From contig NZ_RZNY01000016.1 of assembly GCF_003994475.1 (NCBI RefSeq), forward strand, positions 1 through 64,000: a stretch of 64,000 nt of DNA, written 5' to 3'. This document shows, piece after piece, positions 52,829-63,039 of this stretch (the stretch's first letter is position 1; each line of letters opens with the position of its first letter). The notes under the pieces are model-generated. The model searched no databases. It saw only the letters and a program-made list of their open reading frames with translations, and had not been told where the DNA came from. This DNA is from Paenibacillus anaericanus. Its GTDB lineage: Bacteria; Bacillota; Bacilli; Paenibacillales; Paenibacillaceae. A program made the position numbers and the translations under genes.

Positions 52829-52879
52829 AGTACGCTAGTCTCTTGCTTTAATTATGTTGAATGGCTAGCGTACTGTCAA
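52829..52879 (-). promoter_or_regulatory. trxB promoter with inverted repeat
   Basis: On the minus strand TTGACA (52874-52879), 17 bases, CATAAT (52851-52856). The arms AGTACGCTAG (52829-52838) and CTAGCGTACT (52865-52874) are perfect 10-base complements; one sits in the spacer beside the -35 and the other after the start point. It may be an operator or leader hairpin. Confidence 0.55.
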
Positions 52880-52938
52880 TATTCGTAACGGAGGGGTTAG
52901 GTGAAGTTTAAATGAAGGAATGATGAAGTTACTCCAAG

Positions 52939-54876
52939 TTAGCGCAATAAACGCAGTCCGTTAAGAATAACTAGAAGAGTGCTACCTTCGTGACCTACCA
53001 CACCAAGTGGTAAGGGTAATTCTTGAACAAAGTTACCTATAATAAGTAATGTGATGACACCAGCTGCAAAAATCAGATTCTGCTTCACGATCTTTCGAGC
53101 ACGCCTAGCCAACTCAATCGTCTCAGCAACCCGCTCCAGGTTATCATTCATTAACACAACATCCGCTACTTCCAGCGCTGCCCCACTGCCTGCTCCGCCC
53201 ATCGCCACACCAACTGTCGCCGCAGCAAGCGCAGGCGCATCATTAACACCATCGCCAACCATAACGACATGACCATGCTTTGCGCGTAACTCCCCAACGT
53301 ATTTCACCTTATCCTGTGGTAACAGATCGCCATATACCAAATCTATACCCGCTTCCCTAGCAACAGACTGCGCCGTTCCATTCCGGTCCCCTGTCAACAT
53401 CACTGTAACTACCCCAAGCTTATGTAGCCTGGAAAGAGCAGCCTTCGCCTGTGGACGAACCGTATCTTGCAATGCAATCAATCCTGCATAATTGTCGCCA
53501 AATTGAATAACGGAAACCGTATTCCCATCATTCACTAAAACCTGGAGTCGCTGGCGCAACGATTCTGGTAAACTAGGATCATTCTCATCCGCTTTGCCAA
53601 TACGCCAGAGTATCCCGTCAATTCTCGCCTCAATCCCCCAACCAGGAAGTGCTTGCAATTCCTCCGCAGCTTGAATCCCTAGTCCTTCCTCTTCTGCTTT
53701 TCTAACGATAGCACGAGCAAGTGGATGTTCTGATAGACTCTCTGCAGCAGCGCAAGCGGAAAGCAATTGTAATCGATCATACCCATCCGCAGCAAATAGC
53801 TCCGTTACCATGGGTAGCCCTGCCGTAAGTGTTCCTGTTTTATCAAATGCAACTACCTTAGTCATCCCCATATTATCCATGTGCGCTCCGCCTTTAAAGA
53901 GTACACCACCTCTGGCACTCTTTGACATGGCCGATAACATAGCGGGCATTACAGATGAGACTATGGCACAAGGAGAAGCAACGACTAGAAATACCATGGC
54001 TTTGTAGAATGCAAAAGACCATGCCCAATCTAAAAGTATGGGGGTTAACAATATGAACCCCATGGTTACCATAACTACTCCTTTGGCATATACACCTTCC
54101 AAACGCTTAATAAACCGTTGTGTTTCAGGCGTCTCATTCTGCGCCTGCTCCACTAGAGCAATGATCTTAGCGAAGAGTGTCCCTTCCGCCGGACTTGTCA
54201 CTTCCACATAAAGCGCACCTTCACCATTGAGCGTACCTGTGTAGACTCCATCACCTACACCTTTATCCACAGGGATGGATTCACCTGTTATCGTCGCTTG
54301 ATTAACCGCAGATCCGCCACTCCGAATAATACCATCGGCCGGAATAACCTCCCCTGGTCGCACTAATAACAAATCTCCTATGCTCAATTCTTCCACCGCA
54401 ACTCGTTTCATTCCGTCACCATCGACTCGAAGCGCTGTTTCTGGCTTCAATGCGATTAATGCGGAAATATCCTTCCGGCTTCGCTCACTTGCAAACGACT
54501 CTAGCGCACCACTAAGTGCAAAGATGAATATTAACATTGCACCTTCATTCCAATATCCAATGGACGCAGCCCCCAGCGCTGCAGCAATCATCAACAAATT
54601 AACATCCAGGTCACGATCCTTGAATAAGGTCAATAAACCTTCCTTGGCTTTCAAATACCCACCCAGTACGTAAGACGCAATATAGAGCAGTACCGATAAG
54701 GGCTCCGACCAATTGCCGATACCCCAAGCGGCAAGCATCAAAGCTCCACTACATATCACCATCAATATTTCTTTATGACGTAACATCGCTAGAAATGAGG
54801 CGCGAGGCCGACGTCCCGGATCTGGCTGATTCATTGATTTCTGTGTAGCAGGCATCACCCTGTGTATGGCTTGCAT
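52939..54876 (-). CDS. Heavy-metal translocating P-type ATPase, ZosA-like
   Basis: A 645-residue P1B-ATPase. It has no N-terminal HMA domain. Motifs in order: TGES in the actuator domain (GEVIPADG, ITGESIPVDKG), SPC in the metal-transport helix (VVASPCAIVSS), phosphorylation DKTGTLT, SEHPLA, MLTGDRNGTA and GDGVNDAPAL. Lack of HMA and the SPC motif fit B. subtilis ZosA (zinc uptake) and related Zn/Cd or Cu pumps. Two Fur-like boxes and a stem-loop lie in its leader, so it may be metal- or peroxide-controlled. Start ATG 54876 behind GGAGGGG. Confidence 0.85.
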   Translation of the reverse strand: MQAIHRVMPATQKSMNQPDPGRRPRASFLAMLRHKEILMVICSGALMLAAWGIGNWSEPLSVLLYIASYVLGGYLKAKEGLLTLFKDRDLDVNLLMIAAALGAASIGYWNEGAMLIFIFALSGALESFASERSRKDISALIALKPETALRVDGDGMKRVAVEELSIGDLLLVRPGEVIPADGIIRSGGSAVNQATITGESIPVDKGVGDGVYTGTLNGEGALYVEVTSPAEGTLFAKIIALVEQAQNETPETQRFIKRLEGVYAKGVVMVTMGFILLTPILLDWAWSFAFYKAMVFLVVASPCAIVSSVMPAMLSAMSKSARGGVLFKGGAHMDNMGMTKVVAFDKTGTLTAGLPMVTELFAADGYDRLQLLSACAAAESLSEHPLARAIVRKAEEEGLGIQAAEELQALPGWGIEARIDGILWRIGKADENDPSLPESLRQRLQVLVNDGNTVSVIQFGDNYAGLIALQDTVRPQAKAALSRLHKLGVVTVMLTGDRNGTAQSVAREAGIDLVYGDLLPQDKVKYVGELRAKHGHVVMVGDGVNDAPALAAATVGVAMGGAGSGAALEVADVVLMNDNLERVAETIELARRARKIVKQNLIFAAGVITLLIIGNFVQELPLPLGVVGHEGSTLLVILNGLRLLR

Positions 54877-54908
54877 TTAAATCCCCTCCACTTTTGTAAT
54901 GTTCAATT

Positions 54909-54927
54909 GAGAATGAATACTATTGTT
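54909..54927. promoter_or_regulatory. Fur-like box, leader-proximal site
   Basis: GAGAATGAATACTATTGTT shares the GAGAATGA and ATTGTT ends of the second site at 54983-55001, with differences in the middle. It lies 33 bases ahead of the ATPase start. A Fur-family repressor is inferred. Confidence 0.4.
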
Positions 54928-54944
54928 AATGCCCTGAAAATGAC

Positions 54945-54978
54945 ACATGCTGCCCCGGGAATCCCCGGAGCAGCATGT
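54945..54978 (-). other. GC-rich stem-loop in the leader of the P-type ATPase gene
   Basis: ACATGCTGC and GCAGCATGT (outer, 9 pairs) plus CCGGG/CCCGG (inner, 5 pairs) form a stem with one mismatch and a four-base loop. It lies between the two Fur-like boxes. It is not followed by a T run, so it is not a simple terminator. Confidence 0.6.
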
Positions 54979-54982
54979 TATT

Positions 54983-55001
54983 GAGAATGATAATCATTGT
55001 T
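54983..55001. promoter_or_regulatory. Fur-like box, distal site
   Basis: GAGAATGATAATCATTGTT matches 15 of 19 positions of the Fur box GATAATGATAATCATTATC and has a perfect AATGAT-A-ATCATT core. Fur, PerR or Zur could bind this 7-1-7 form. The rest of the 54877-55190 gap has no gene that I can support. Confidence 0.6.
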
Positions 55002-55095
55002 GTACTAGGACAACAGTTTTTCCTTTGTGAAACTTTAATTTTATTTTAACCCTTCTGCTTACTTCTGTAAATACAGATATTTCTATTCAATAAAA

Positions 55096-55141
55096 AAAGA
55101 TCGCTATTCCGGGAATCTTTCATCCCTGAATAGCGATCTTT
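55096..55141 (-). terminator. Terminator after metY
   Basis: AAAGATCGCTATTC and GAATAGCGATCTTT (55096-55109 and 55128-55141) are perfect 14-base arms, with a T run on the minus strand. Confidence 0.85.
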
Positions 55142-55190
55142 GCTCGATTATGCTTATTCACTATTTAGTTAGGCGTCTTACTCCACCACT

Positions 55191-56525
<1,335 letters not shown>

Positions 56526-56612
56526 TTAATGTTTTGTATATTCTCTCACAAAATCATCCATTTGAACATAGCAAATCCGATAAAACCTATGTGAATTATT
56601 ATAAAATTAAAA

Positions 56613-56635
56613 AACCCGCCAATTCCCGGCGGGTT
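56613..56635 (-). terminator. Terminator after deoC
   Basis: AACCCGCC and GGCGGGTT pair around a seven-base loop, followed by TTTT on the minus strand. Confidence 0.85.
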
Positions 56636-56666
56636 CATACCTGTTTATCTAATTTTTATTGAATGC

Positions 56667-57344
56667 TTAGTAAGCCCCATCATTACGTAGGCCTTGTGCT
56701 ATAGCCACACCTGCACTCGAACCTAACCGGGTTGCTCCAGCTTCAATCATAGCTAAAGCATCTTCGAGACTCCGTACGCCACCTGAGGCCTTTACACCAA
56801 TTCCAGGACCAACCGTCTTCGCCATTAGTGCCACTGCCTCTATTGTAGCTCCACCCGTAGAAAATCCTGTAGAAGTTTTGACAAAATCAACACCCGCCGA
56901 TACAGCTAACCTGCATGCACGAACAATTTCTTCAGGAGTTAACAGACATGTCTCGAGAATGACTTTCACAAGAGCTTTGCCTTCTGCTTTCTCAACCACA
57001 CCAATCATATCACGTACAACGAGGTCATCGTCCCCAGCTTTCAAAGCACCAATGTTAATGACCATATCAATTTCCTTGGCTCCATCTGCAATTGCCTGTG
57101 CCGTTTCAAACGCTTTTACCTGTGGTGCAGAAGCCCCAAGTGGGAACCCGATAACCGTGCATACTTTCACATTAGGGACATCCTTTAATACTTCTGCAGC
57201 CGTCTCCACCCATACTGGATTTACACATACGGAAGCAAACCCGTATTCCTTAGCTTCATTAGCTAGCTGCACGATATCTTCTTTTCTTGCATCAGCTTTT
57301 AACAAAGTGTGGTCTATCTTAGCCACGACCGATTTCATACTCAC
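56667..57344 (-). CDS. deoC: Deoxyribose-phosphate aldolase
   Basis: A 225-residue class I aldolase. The catalytic Lys is in [19 protein letters not shown] and the second Lys in [27 protein letters not shown] opens the barrel. It splits 2-deoxyribose 5-phosphate into glyceraldehyde 3-phosphate and acetaldehyde. The start is GTG 57344, seven bases after GGGGG; ATG 57338 is less well spaced. It stands without other deo genes, next to def. Confidence 0.95.
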   Translation of the reverse strand: MSMKSVVAKIDHTLLKADARKEDIVQLANEAKEYGFASVCVNPVWVETAAEVLKDVPNVKVCTVIGFPLGASAPQVKAFETAQAIADGAKEIDMVINIGALKAGDDDLVVRDMIGVVEKAEGKALVKVILETCLLTPEEIVRACRLAVSAGVDFVKTSTGFSTGGATIEAVALMAKTVGPGIGVKASGGVRSLEDALAMIEAGATRLGSSAGVAIAQGLRNDGAY

Positions 57345-57392
57345 ATTAATTCCCCCGATTTTGATCTATTATTTTTAATATAAACTTGAAAT

Positions 57393-57971
57393 TTATACAT
57401 CTGTAGGAAGCTTAAACGGATTATCCTTGTTGATCCGATCGTAGAACATAATTCCATTCAAATGATCGATTTCATGCTGCATCACAATCGCATTGAAACC
57501 TTTATAGCGAACTTTTATTTCCTCGCCTTTCTCATTCCAAGCCTTAATCTGTACCTTTTCATATCGCGGTACAAAGCCCTGGATCGGCCGATCTACCGAG
57601 AGACAACCTTCGCTTTCCGGTATATAGACCATGGTGGTCGAGTGGCTAATAATCTTTGGATTAAATAGCGCAATTTCTCTATCTACACCTTTATCATCAG
57701 TTAGCAACGCTGCGAACATGCGCTTATTCAAACCAATTTGATTAGCAGACAAGCCTACCCCTGCCCGGAGCTTATATTTTTTACTTAGTTCAGGGTCTTG
57801 GCTATTCTTCAGAAAGAGCATCATTGCCGCCATTTCTTCTTTGTCTTCCTCACTTGGAGGAACACTTACCGGCTCCGTTACAGTTCTGAGAATGGGGTCG
57901 CCTTCGCGTATAATATCGTCCATCATTATGATATAGTCTCGTTTGAATTTACTCATAAATAAAAAACTCAT
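57393..57971 (-). CDS. def: Peptide deformylase
   Basis: A 192-residue Fe/Zn enzyme that removes the N-formyl group from new proteins. Motif 1 is GVGLSANQIG (usual GxGLAAPQ, with Ala to Ser and Pro to Asn changes), motif 2 EGCLSV and motif 3 HEIDHLNG. This is the long Gram-positive type II form, as shown by the NSQDPELSKKYKLRAG insertion. The start is uncertain: ATG 57971 is right behind AAGGTGG and other in-frame ATGs at 57956, 57926 and 57923 have poor sites. Confidence 0.93.
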   Translation of the reverse strand: MSFLFMSKFKRDYIIMMDDIIREGDPILRTVTEPVSVPPSEEDKEEMAAMMLFLKNSQDPELSKKYKLRAGVGLSANQIGLNKRMFAALLTDDKGVDREIALFNPKIISHSTTMVYIPESEGCLSVDRPIQGFVPRYEKVQIKAWNEKGEEIKVRYKGFNAIVMQHEIDHLNGIMFYDRINKDNPFKLPTDV

Positions 57972-58148
57972 CCACCTTCGTACTTATTATTTGTGCCGCT
58001 AGCTAACCAGTAGTCACAGGGAATCATCGCTCGTTAAACTATATTGAATCCATAGTAGTATTGTAATCGTTACCTGCTCATCATACAATAAGACTCCTGA
58101 TAATACCGCAACAATACATAGAAAAGAGCTCCTATCCGGAGCTCCAGT

Positions 58149-58406
58149 TCATTTATATTTATGCCAATCCATATCATTTTTACTTAGCAAATGCTCAAAG
58201 TTATTATCCAGTTGTTTCTGTTTCGCCTTACGTTCTTCCTCTGCTTGGATCCGAATTTCCTCTTTCCGTTGCTCTTCTTCCCGTTTCATATCCGCAGCCT
58301 GCTCCTTTAGCTTGCTTACAATATCAGGGCTGAGCAAGTCTTTTAGCGTAGCTGGTTGATCACTGGAAGTAACGGGAGGCGTTGGACGTGGTTTCTTTTT
58401 GGCCAT
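58149..58406 (-). CDS. YqkE-like protein (DUF3886)
   Basis: An 85-residue charged protein. The centre is a long Glu/Lys/Arg-rich helix (MKREEEQRKEEIRIQAEEERK) and the end LSKNDMDWHKYK is the family's conserved tail, as in B. subtilis YqkE. Function unknown; the coiled-coil part suggests partner binding. ATG 58406 follows GAGGTG. Confidence 0.75.
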   Translation of the reverse strand: MAKKKPRPTPPVTSSDQPATLKDLLSPDIVSKLKEQAADMKREEEQRKEEIRIQAEEERKAKQKQLDNNFEHLLSKNDMDWHKYK

Positions 58407-58479
58407 TTTCAGTTCACCTCGGTTAGTTCTGACTTTACTGTGAGTTCAAACCTAAAGTATCACAGAGTTAAAAATACTG

Positions 58480-59049
58480 TCAACAACTGCCGTGCCTCAG
58501 TCCCCCAAGAAAGATGTTCAAATTAAACACAAAGCTCTCTTGCAAATCGAGTGGAAGTCCAAATCCACCAAGTCGCTCTAAAGATGCATAACCATGTACC
58601 AGGCTTCGCAATCCGCGTACAGCGTACAATGCCTCTTTTTCATTCAAAGAATAGTGACTCAATAACTGAAGCGTTAAATCTACGATAGCTCCACCCGCCC
58701 TGGTAACCTCATGATCTCTCTGATCAGAAGCTATTTGGGCACCTTCATATAATCCTGGATGCTCTAGAGCATAGTTTATATAAGTACTAGCAAATGCACG
58801 TATCGCCGCCTCTCCATTAAGTCCCTCTATGGCAGCAACGATACGTTCATGCAATTGATTCAGAACTTGTGCAGCCAACATTCTTCGAAGCTCATCAAGA
58901 CTACTGACATGATTGTAAAGTGAAGGCGAACGCACCCCTAGTTTTTGAGCTACGGATGACAAAGTTACAGCCGCTATACCTTGAGAATCAGCAATCCCCC
59001 AGGCAGCATGTAAAACCAACTCTGCATTAAGTCCGGCTCTAGGTGACAT
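58480..59049 (-). CDS. TetR/AcrR family regulator with WHG-type domain
   Basis: A 189-residue protein starting at ATG 59049 (MSPRAGLNAELV) behind GAGAGGAG. The helix-turn-helix is VTLSSVAQKLGVRSPSLYNHVSSLDELRRM. The C-terminal half fits the TetR_C_13/WHG group (AVRGLRSLVHGYASLERLGGFG). It overlaps the end of the MBL gene by 11 bases and so is in one operon with it. Two AACTAAT-type inverted repeats in front of the MBL gene are its likely operators. Confidence 0.88.
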   Translation of the reverse strand: MSPRAGLNAELVLHAAWGIADSQGIAAVTLSSVAQKLGVRSPSLYNHVSSLDELRRMLAAQVLNQLHERIVAAIEGLNGEAAIRAFASTYINYALEHPGLYEGAQIASDQRDHEVTRAGGAIVDLTLQLLSHYSLNEKEALYAVRGLRSLVHGYASLERLGGFGLPLDLQESFVFNLNIFLGGLRHGSC

Positions 59050-59788
59050 GGGGTTTACTCCTCTCGCTTTCGCCTGACACAGATCCAAATGCCAGTTCCG
59101 CCTTCTTAACCGCGCTGACCATAGCCTGAATGGGGTCTAAGATCAGGTTGCCATGTCCTGCTGCTAATAGCGTTGGATTCAACGCTACTAACTTCCGAAC
59201 GCTATCCAGCGCCACCTGCTTATTCCATGTAGCCATAGCCGGGAACGGAAAGAGAGGAGTCATCATCCCACTCACCGCGACGGCTGTGCGAGTATGTATC
59301 GCATCGCCAACCACCAGTGCGCCAGTTCGTTGATCTAGCAGAGATATCGATCCCGGTGTATGACCCGGACTAGCGATGACCAACAGTGATCCAATTTCAT
59401 CACCATCAACAACGAGAACATCGGCCCGAGTTTGTAGCGCCTTGGGCACTCCTCCACGAATGGGAGTCTGCGGTTCATCTGGATCCAATGTAAGGTTTCC
59501 ATCCATCAGCCGCGCATCCCTTGATGAAACGTATACTGGAACTTTGGGAAAGCGAGACTTCAGCTCATCTAAAGAACCTACATGGTCATTGTGAATATGT
59601 GTCAGTACAATACGTGATAATGGCTTTCCTACCTTTTCGATCGTATGAATAATGCCCTTCACGCTGTAGGGCAACGCTGCGTCGATCAAAGTAACCCCGT
59701 TTTCTTCTTCAACTATATAGCAGTTAACAGGGAAAATTCTTGGGAGAAATGATAATTGGAATAAGTTTTCCTTCTGAATTATTCTCAT
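59039..59788 (-). CDS. MBL-fold metallohydrolase in a TetR-controlled operon
   Basis: A 249-residue metallo-beta-lactamase-fold enzyme starting at ATG 59788 (MRIIQKENLFQ) behind GGGAGG. The metal motif is THIHNDHVGSLDEL (about 65-78), with SPGHTPGSISLLD and VVGDAIHTRTAV, and AAGHGNLILDP. It is the first gene of a two-gene operon with its TetR regulator. The inducing ligand and substrate are unknown. Confidence 0.85.
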   Translation of the reverse strand: MRIIQKENLFQLSFLPRIFPVNCYIVEEENGVTLIDAALPYSVKGIIHTIEKVGKPLSRIVLTHIHNDHVGSLDELKSRFPKVPVYVSSRDARLMDGNLTLDPDEPQTPIRGGVPKALQTRADVLVVDGDEIGSLLVIASPGHTPGSISLLDQRTGALVVGDAIHTRTAVAVSGMMTPLFPFPAMATWNKQVALDSVRKLVALNPTLLAAGHGNLILDPIQAMVSAVKKAELAFGSVSGESERSKPHVT

Positions 59789-59841
59789 GAACCCTTGCCT
59801 CCCTCTCACCTTATCAGTCTATTTCATTACTATTCTATAAA

Positions 59842-59858
59842 AACTAATGCCGTTAGTT
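59842..59858. promoter_or_regulatory. TetR operator 1
   Basis: AACTAATGCCGTTAGTT is a 17-base inverted repeat. Site 2 (59867-59883) has the same sequence form, AACTAATrCCrTTAGTT. Centres are 25 bases apart, about 2.4 helix turns. It lies downstream of the -10 of the MBL promoter. Confidence 0.7.
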
Positions 59859-59861
59859 TAT

Positions 59862-59889
59862 ATTATAACTAATACCATTAGTTTTACAA
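59862..59889 (-). promoter_or_regulatory. Promoter of the MBL-tetR operon with operator 2 in the spacer
   Basis: On the minus strand TTGTAA (59884-59889), 16 bases, TATAAT (59862-59867). Operator 2 (AACTAATACCATTAGTT, 59867-59883) fills the spacer exactly, so a bound TetR protein would block RNA polymerase. Confidence 0.7.
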
Positions 59890-59920
59890 GTGGATCTATC
59901 TAAAAAACGAAAATAAAAAA

Positions 59921-59956
59921 GCAGGACACAGGAATATAATCATCCCGCAGTCCTGC
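59921..59956 (-). terminator. Terminator after the MMPL gene
   Basis: GCAGGAC and GTCCTGC pair, with T-rich sequence following on the minus strand. It ends the MMPL transcript before the TetR-MBL operon. Confidence 0.8.
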
Positions 59957-59971
59957 CCAAAGCGATCTATA

Positions 59972-62218
59972 TCATTTTAGTTGTTTTTGTTTGTGGTATG
60001 AATGCTGAGATATTTCAGTCTTTCCCTCCACTGTTCCCGGCCAGAAAGCCCATCGTCCCAGTAGCATCGTAATTGCCGGAACAAGTAGTGGACGGACTAC
60101 AAATGTATCTAGTAGTACTCCAATGGCGCAAATCAGGCCAAATTGTACCAATACCTGAATCGGTAATGTTGCCAACACAGCAAAGGTACCCGCCAATATT
60201 AAGCCCGCCGAGGTGATGACTCCCCCTGTTTCCGTAACTCCCTCTTGAATGGCCTGCTTGAGCGGCATACTTTTTCGCTTCTTCCAAATGCTTGAGATCA
60301 AGAAAATGTTATAGTCCTCACCTAGCGCCACAAGAAACACGAAGGCATAGAGTGGAATCAGACCTTGAATCGCCGTAGCGCCCATGATGTCGTGGATAAC
60401 GAACCAGCCCAATCCAAGTGCGGAGAAGTAGGATAACACGACTGTCAATATTAGATAGATCATGGCGACTACGGAGCGTAGATACGCTAGTAATAAAATG
60501 GCGATCAAGCCGATTACAATTGGAATAATGACCTGTTGATCTCGTGCATTAGTCGCTTCCGTATCAAACTGAGTTGACGTCAATCCCCCAACCCAAACCC
60601 GCTCCTCTGGCGATGTTACACCGGCATCCTTTAAAACTTGCACTGCAGCATTTCGTATATCAGGAATATGCTTCATTGCCTCATTAGAATATGGATTCAA
60701 ATTAAACTCGATATCTATAGCGTTAATCTCATTATTATTTTTCCCCTGGGTAATCTCTGACACCTTGCTAACAAAAGGCAATTCAGAGAAGGTCTTCTCA
60801 AGTGGAACTTCCTTCCCCTGAGTATCTACCATAAGCTTAACTGGTGCTAACTCACCTGGCGTGAATTTATCTGCAATAACGGCAAATCCTTCACGAGAAG
60901 GACTATCTTCCGGAAAAGAAGATAAGATATCCACGGTGTATTCAATCCGTAGCGCATTACCAGCGAACCCTCCAAGAATCACTAGGGTCACAATTACAAT
61001 TAGCCAAGGTCTCTTCGTTACTACACGTCCGACCCGACCTCCGCTTTTTTTGTGCGATTTAGAAATGTTTGCTTTCCCTTTCTTACGTGCCCGTTCAGCT
61101 GCCATCTCTGGTGTTCGAGGAACAAGCGGGTAGAATGAAACCCGTCCGAAGATGGCCAACAGCGCCGGAACCAAGGTTAAACTGGCAATGCCCATAATCA
61201 GAATCGACAAGCTAAAAGGAACGGCGAATCGGTGGACAGAACCATACTTAGCAAATAACAATACCAGTAATGCCATGACCACGGTGAATCCACTCATTGC
61301 AATAGCACCAGATGAATCTCGGAACGCTCTTACCAACGCTTTTGACTTATCCTTTTCCTCCATCAGGAGCTGTCTAAATCGGGATATGAGGAACAAACAG
61401 TAATCCGTTCCCGCACCGAACAGAAGGACAGTCATGATTGAAATACTCTGTGAATCAAATGTGATCCAGCCCATATCGGCCATTTTCCCCAGTATCGGAC
61501 TAGTTACTCCATAAGCGAAGCCAACTGCAATCAAAGGTATAATCGCCAAGATAGGCGATCTATAAATAAGCAGTAATAAGACCAGAACTAACAGTACAGT
61601 TGCCATAAGTAATGAAACGTCTGCATTGGAGAATAACCCTACCGCGTCGAGTGAAACTCCCGCAGGTCCTGATACACGGACGGATAGTTCACCATGATCA
61701 TCAAGCTTAGCAGCGAACGGATCGCTCCCGAAGTCGGTCTTCACTTGCTCCTGAATCTGGGCAATCCCTTGCTTTAGCAGATCAGAATCAATATTCTTGT
61801 TGAAGAAAAACGGCAATACAATAGCTGTTCCATCCTCAGACGCCTGCTGTTTCAACGCTGGCAGAGGAATACGATCGAAGGGTACGACTAACTCCTGCCC
61901 CTCAAGCGGATTCTGCGTAAAATAAGCGGTTAACTTCTGTATATTCTCGTAGTCCTCATCAAGAAGTCCACCATCTCGTTTCCATACGAGCAACGCCGGT
62001 AATCCGGAATCACTTGGAAACTCTTCCTCGGATAATAGTCCCGCCTGAACCGATGGCTGAAGAGAATCAAGATTAGCCGCAGTATTATCTTCTTTCTGAT
62101 TAACGCCTGGCCAGACTGCACTTAGCACACCAGCAAGAACAATCCACGCGACCAGTGTGACCCATTTCGTTCTTCTCCCAGCAACCCAGCGACCCATACG
62201 CTCCAGTAGGATATCCAT
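59972..62218 (-). CDS. MMPL family exporter (YdfJ-like)
   Basis: A 748-residue RND-type transporter starting at ATG 62218 (MDILLERMGRW) behind GGAGATGGAG. Twelve membrane helices in two halves; the repeats contain the MMPL signature regions VLLFGAGTDYCLFLISRFR and VFLVALGEDYNIFLISSIWK. Each half carries a periplasmic loop. MMPL proteins export lipids or drugs. B. subtilis YdfJ is the closest type. Divergent from a TetR gene, which probably controls it. Confidence 0.88.
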   Translation of the reverse strand: MDILLERMGRWVAGRRTKWVTLVAWIVLAGVLSAVWPGVNQKEDNTAANLDSLQPSVQAGLLSEEEFPSDSGLPALLVWKRDGGLLDEDYENIQKLTAYFTQNPLEGQELVVPFDRIPLPALKQQASEDGTAIVLPFFFNKNIDSDLLKQGIAQIQEQVKTDFGSDPFAAKLDDHGELSVRVSGPAGVSLDAVGLFSNADVSLLMATVLLVLVLLLLIYRSPILAIIPLIAVGFAYGVTSPILGKMADMGWITFDSQSISIMTVLLFGAGTDYCLFLISRFRQLLMEEKDKSKALVRAFRDSSGAIAMSGFTVVMALLVLLFAKYGSVHRFAVPFSLSILIMGIASLTLVPALLAIFGRVSFYPLVPRTPEMAAERARKKGKANISKSHKKSGGRVGRVVTKRPWLIVIVTLVILGGFAGNALRIEYTVDILSSFPEDSPSREGFAVIADKFTPGELAPVKLMVDTQGKEVPLEKTFSELPFVSKVSEITQGKNNNEINAIDIEFNLNPYSNEAMKHIPDIRNAAVQVLKDAGVTSPEERVWVGGLTSTQFDTEATNARDQQVIIPIVIGLIAILLLAYLRSVVAMIYLILTVVLSYFSALGLGWFVIHDIMGATAIQGLIPLYAFVFLVALGEDYNIFLISSIWKKRKSMPLKQAIQEGVTETGGVITSAGLILAGTFAVLATLPIQVLVQFGLICAIGVLLDTFVVRPLLVPAITMLLGRWAFWPGTVEGKTEISQHSYHKQKQLK

Positions 62219-62275
62219 ATCTTCTCCATCTCCATTTTCTCCATTGATTAGTGGTGTGACATAAATCATATTGTA

Positions 62276-62304
62276 ATTATATATACCGGAAGGTTAATTA
62301 TCAA
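62276..62304 (-). promoter_or_regulatory. Promoter of the MMPL gene
   Basis: On the minus strand TTGATA (62299-62304), 17 bases, TATAAT (62276-62281). The 62219-62387 gap holds this and the divergent promoter; no clear operator palindrome was found between them. Confidence 0.7.
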
Positions 62305-62324
62305 TCGAAAATTTAATTCCACCT

Positions 62325-62354
62325 TTGTTCTCCTCAAATCGCTTATGGTATAAT
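62325..62354 (+). promoter_or_regulatory. Promoter of the tetR gene divergent from MMPL
   Basis: TTGTTC (62325-62330), 18 bases, TATAAT (62349-62354), 34 bases before ATG 62388. The in-frame TTG at 62325 is the -35 and not a start codon. Confidence 0.6.
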
Positions 62355-62387
62355 AGTTCGTCAGTACAAGGGATTGAGGTGATTGGG

Positions 62388-63005
62388 ATGAAATCCCCGA
62401 AAAAAAGGCCTTTAGGAAGACCTTCTGGACAACAAGAAGGCTTACCTACTTCCAAGACTATATTACATGCTGCCTCGAAGCTCTTCATAGAAAAAGGATT
62501 TGAATCCGTTTCGATGAATCAGGTTGCAGAACTTTCCGGCGTAACTAAAGCGGCCGTTTATTACTATTTTCCAACAAAAACAGAATTATTTATGGCTTCG
62601 ATGCTCGAGGTATTGTCCTTTGTTAACGAACGTATTAGAACAATTCTAGAGCAGCCTGGCAGCTTCCGTTCTCGTCTAGTTAACATTGCTACAAACTATT
62701 TGAAAATCCCACAGGTCCATATGGATGGGATGGTCGAGAAGGTGCGGCACCATCTATCTCCTGAACAACAAGAATCACTAATTATTCATGAGAATGCGTT
62801 GTACCAGAGATTACAAGAGGGATTCGATGCAGCCGTCAGAAATGAAGAAATTATTTGCAACGATTCCTTTATAGCCGCTCACATTTTCGTGTCCATGCTA
62901 AAGGTTGGGGAACGTAAATATACAGATGACAACAAACTATTTGCTTCCATAGAAGAGGCTGCTGAAGGGATCGTATCCTTCCTTTGGAGAGGTATTCATA
63001 AGTGA
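62388..63005 (+). CDS. TetR/AcrR family regulator
   Basis: A 205-residue protein starting at ATG 62388 (MKSPKKRPLGRPSGQQ) behind GAGGTG. The helix-turn-helix is VSMNQVAELSGVTKAAVYYYFPTKTELFMASM. The C-terminal ligand domain is not specific. Divergent from the MMPL exporter, the usual layout for a local repressor of a drug or lipid pump. Confidence 0.88.
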   Translation: MKSPKKRPLGRPSGQQEGLPTSKTILHAASKLFIEKGFESVSMNQVAELSGVTKAAVYYYFPTKTELFMASMLEVLSFVNERIRTILEQPGSFRSRLVNIATNYLKIPQVHMDGMVEKVRHHLSPEQQESLIIHENALYQRLQEGFDAAVRNEEIICNDSFIAAHIFVSMLKVGERKYTDDNKLFASIEEAAEGIVSFLWRGIHK

Positions 63006-63039
63006 GTAAGCCCATAACAAACAAAGGATGATCATATAT

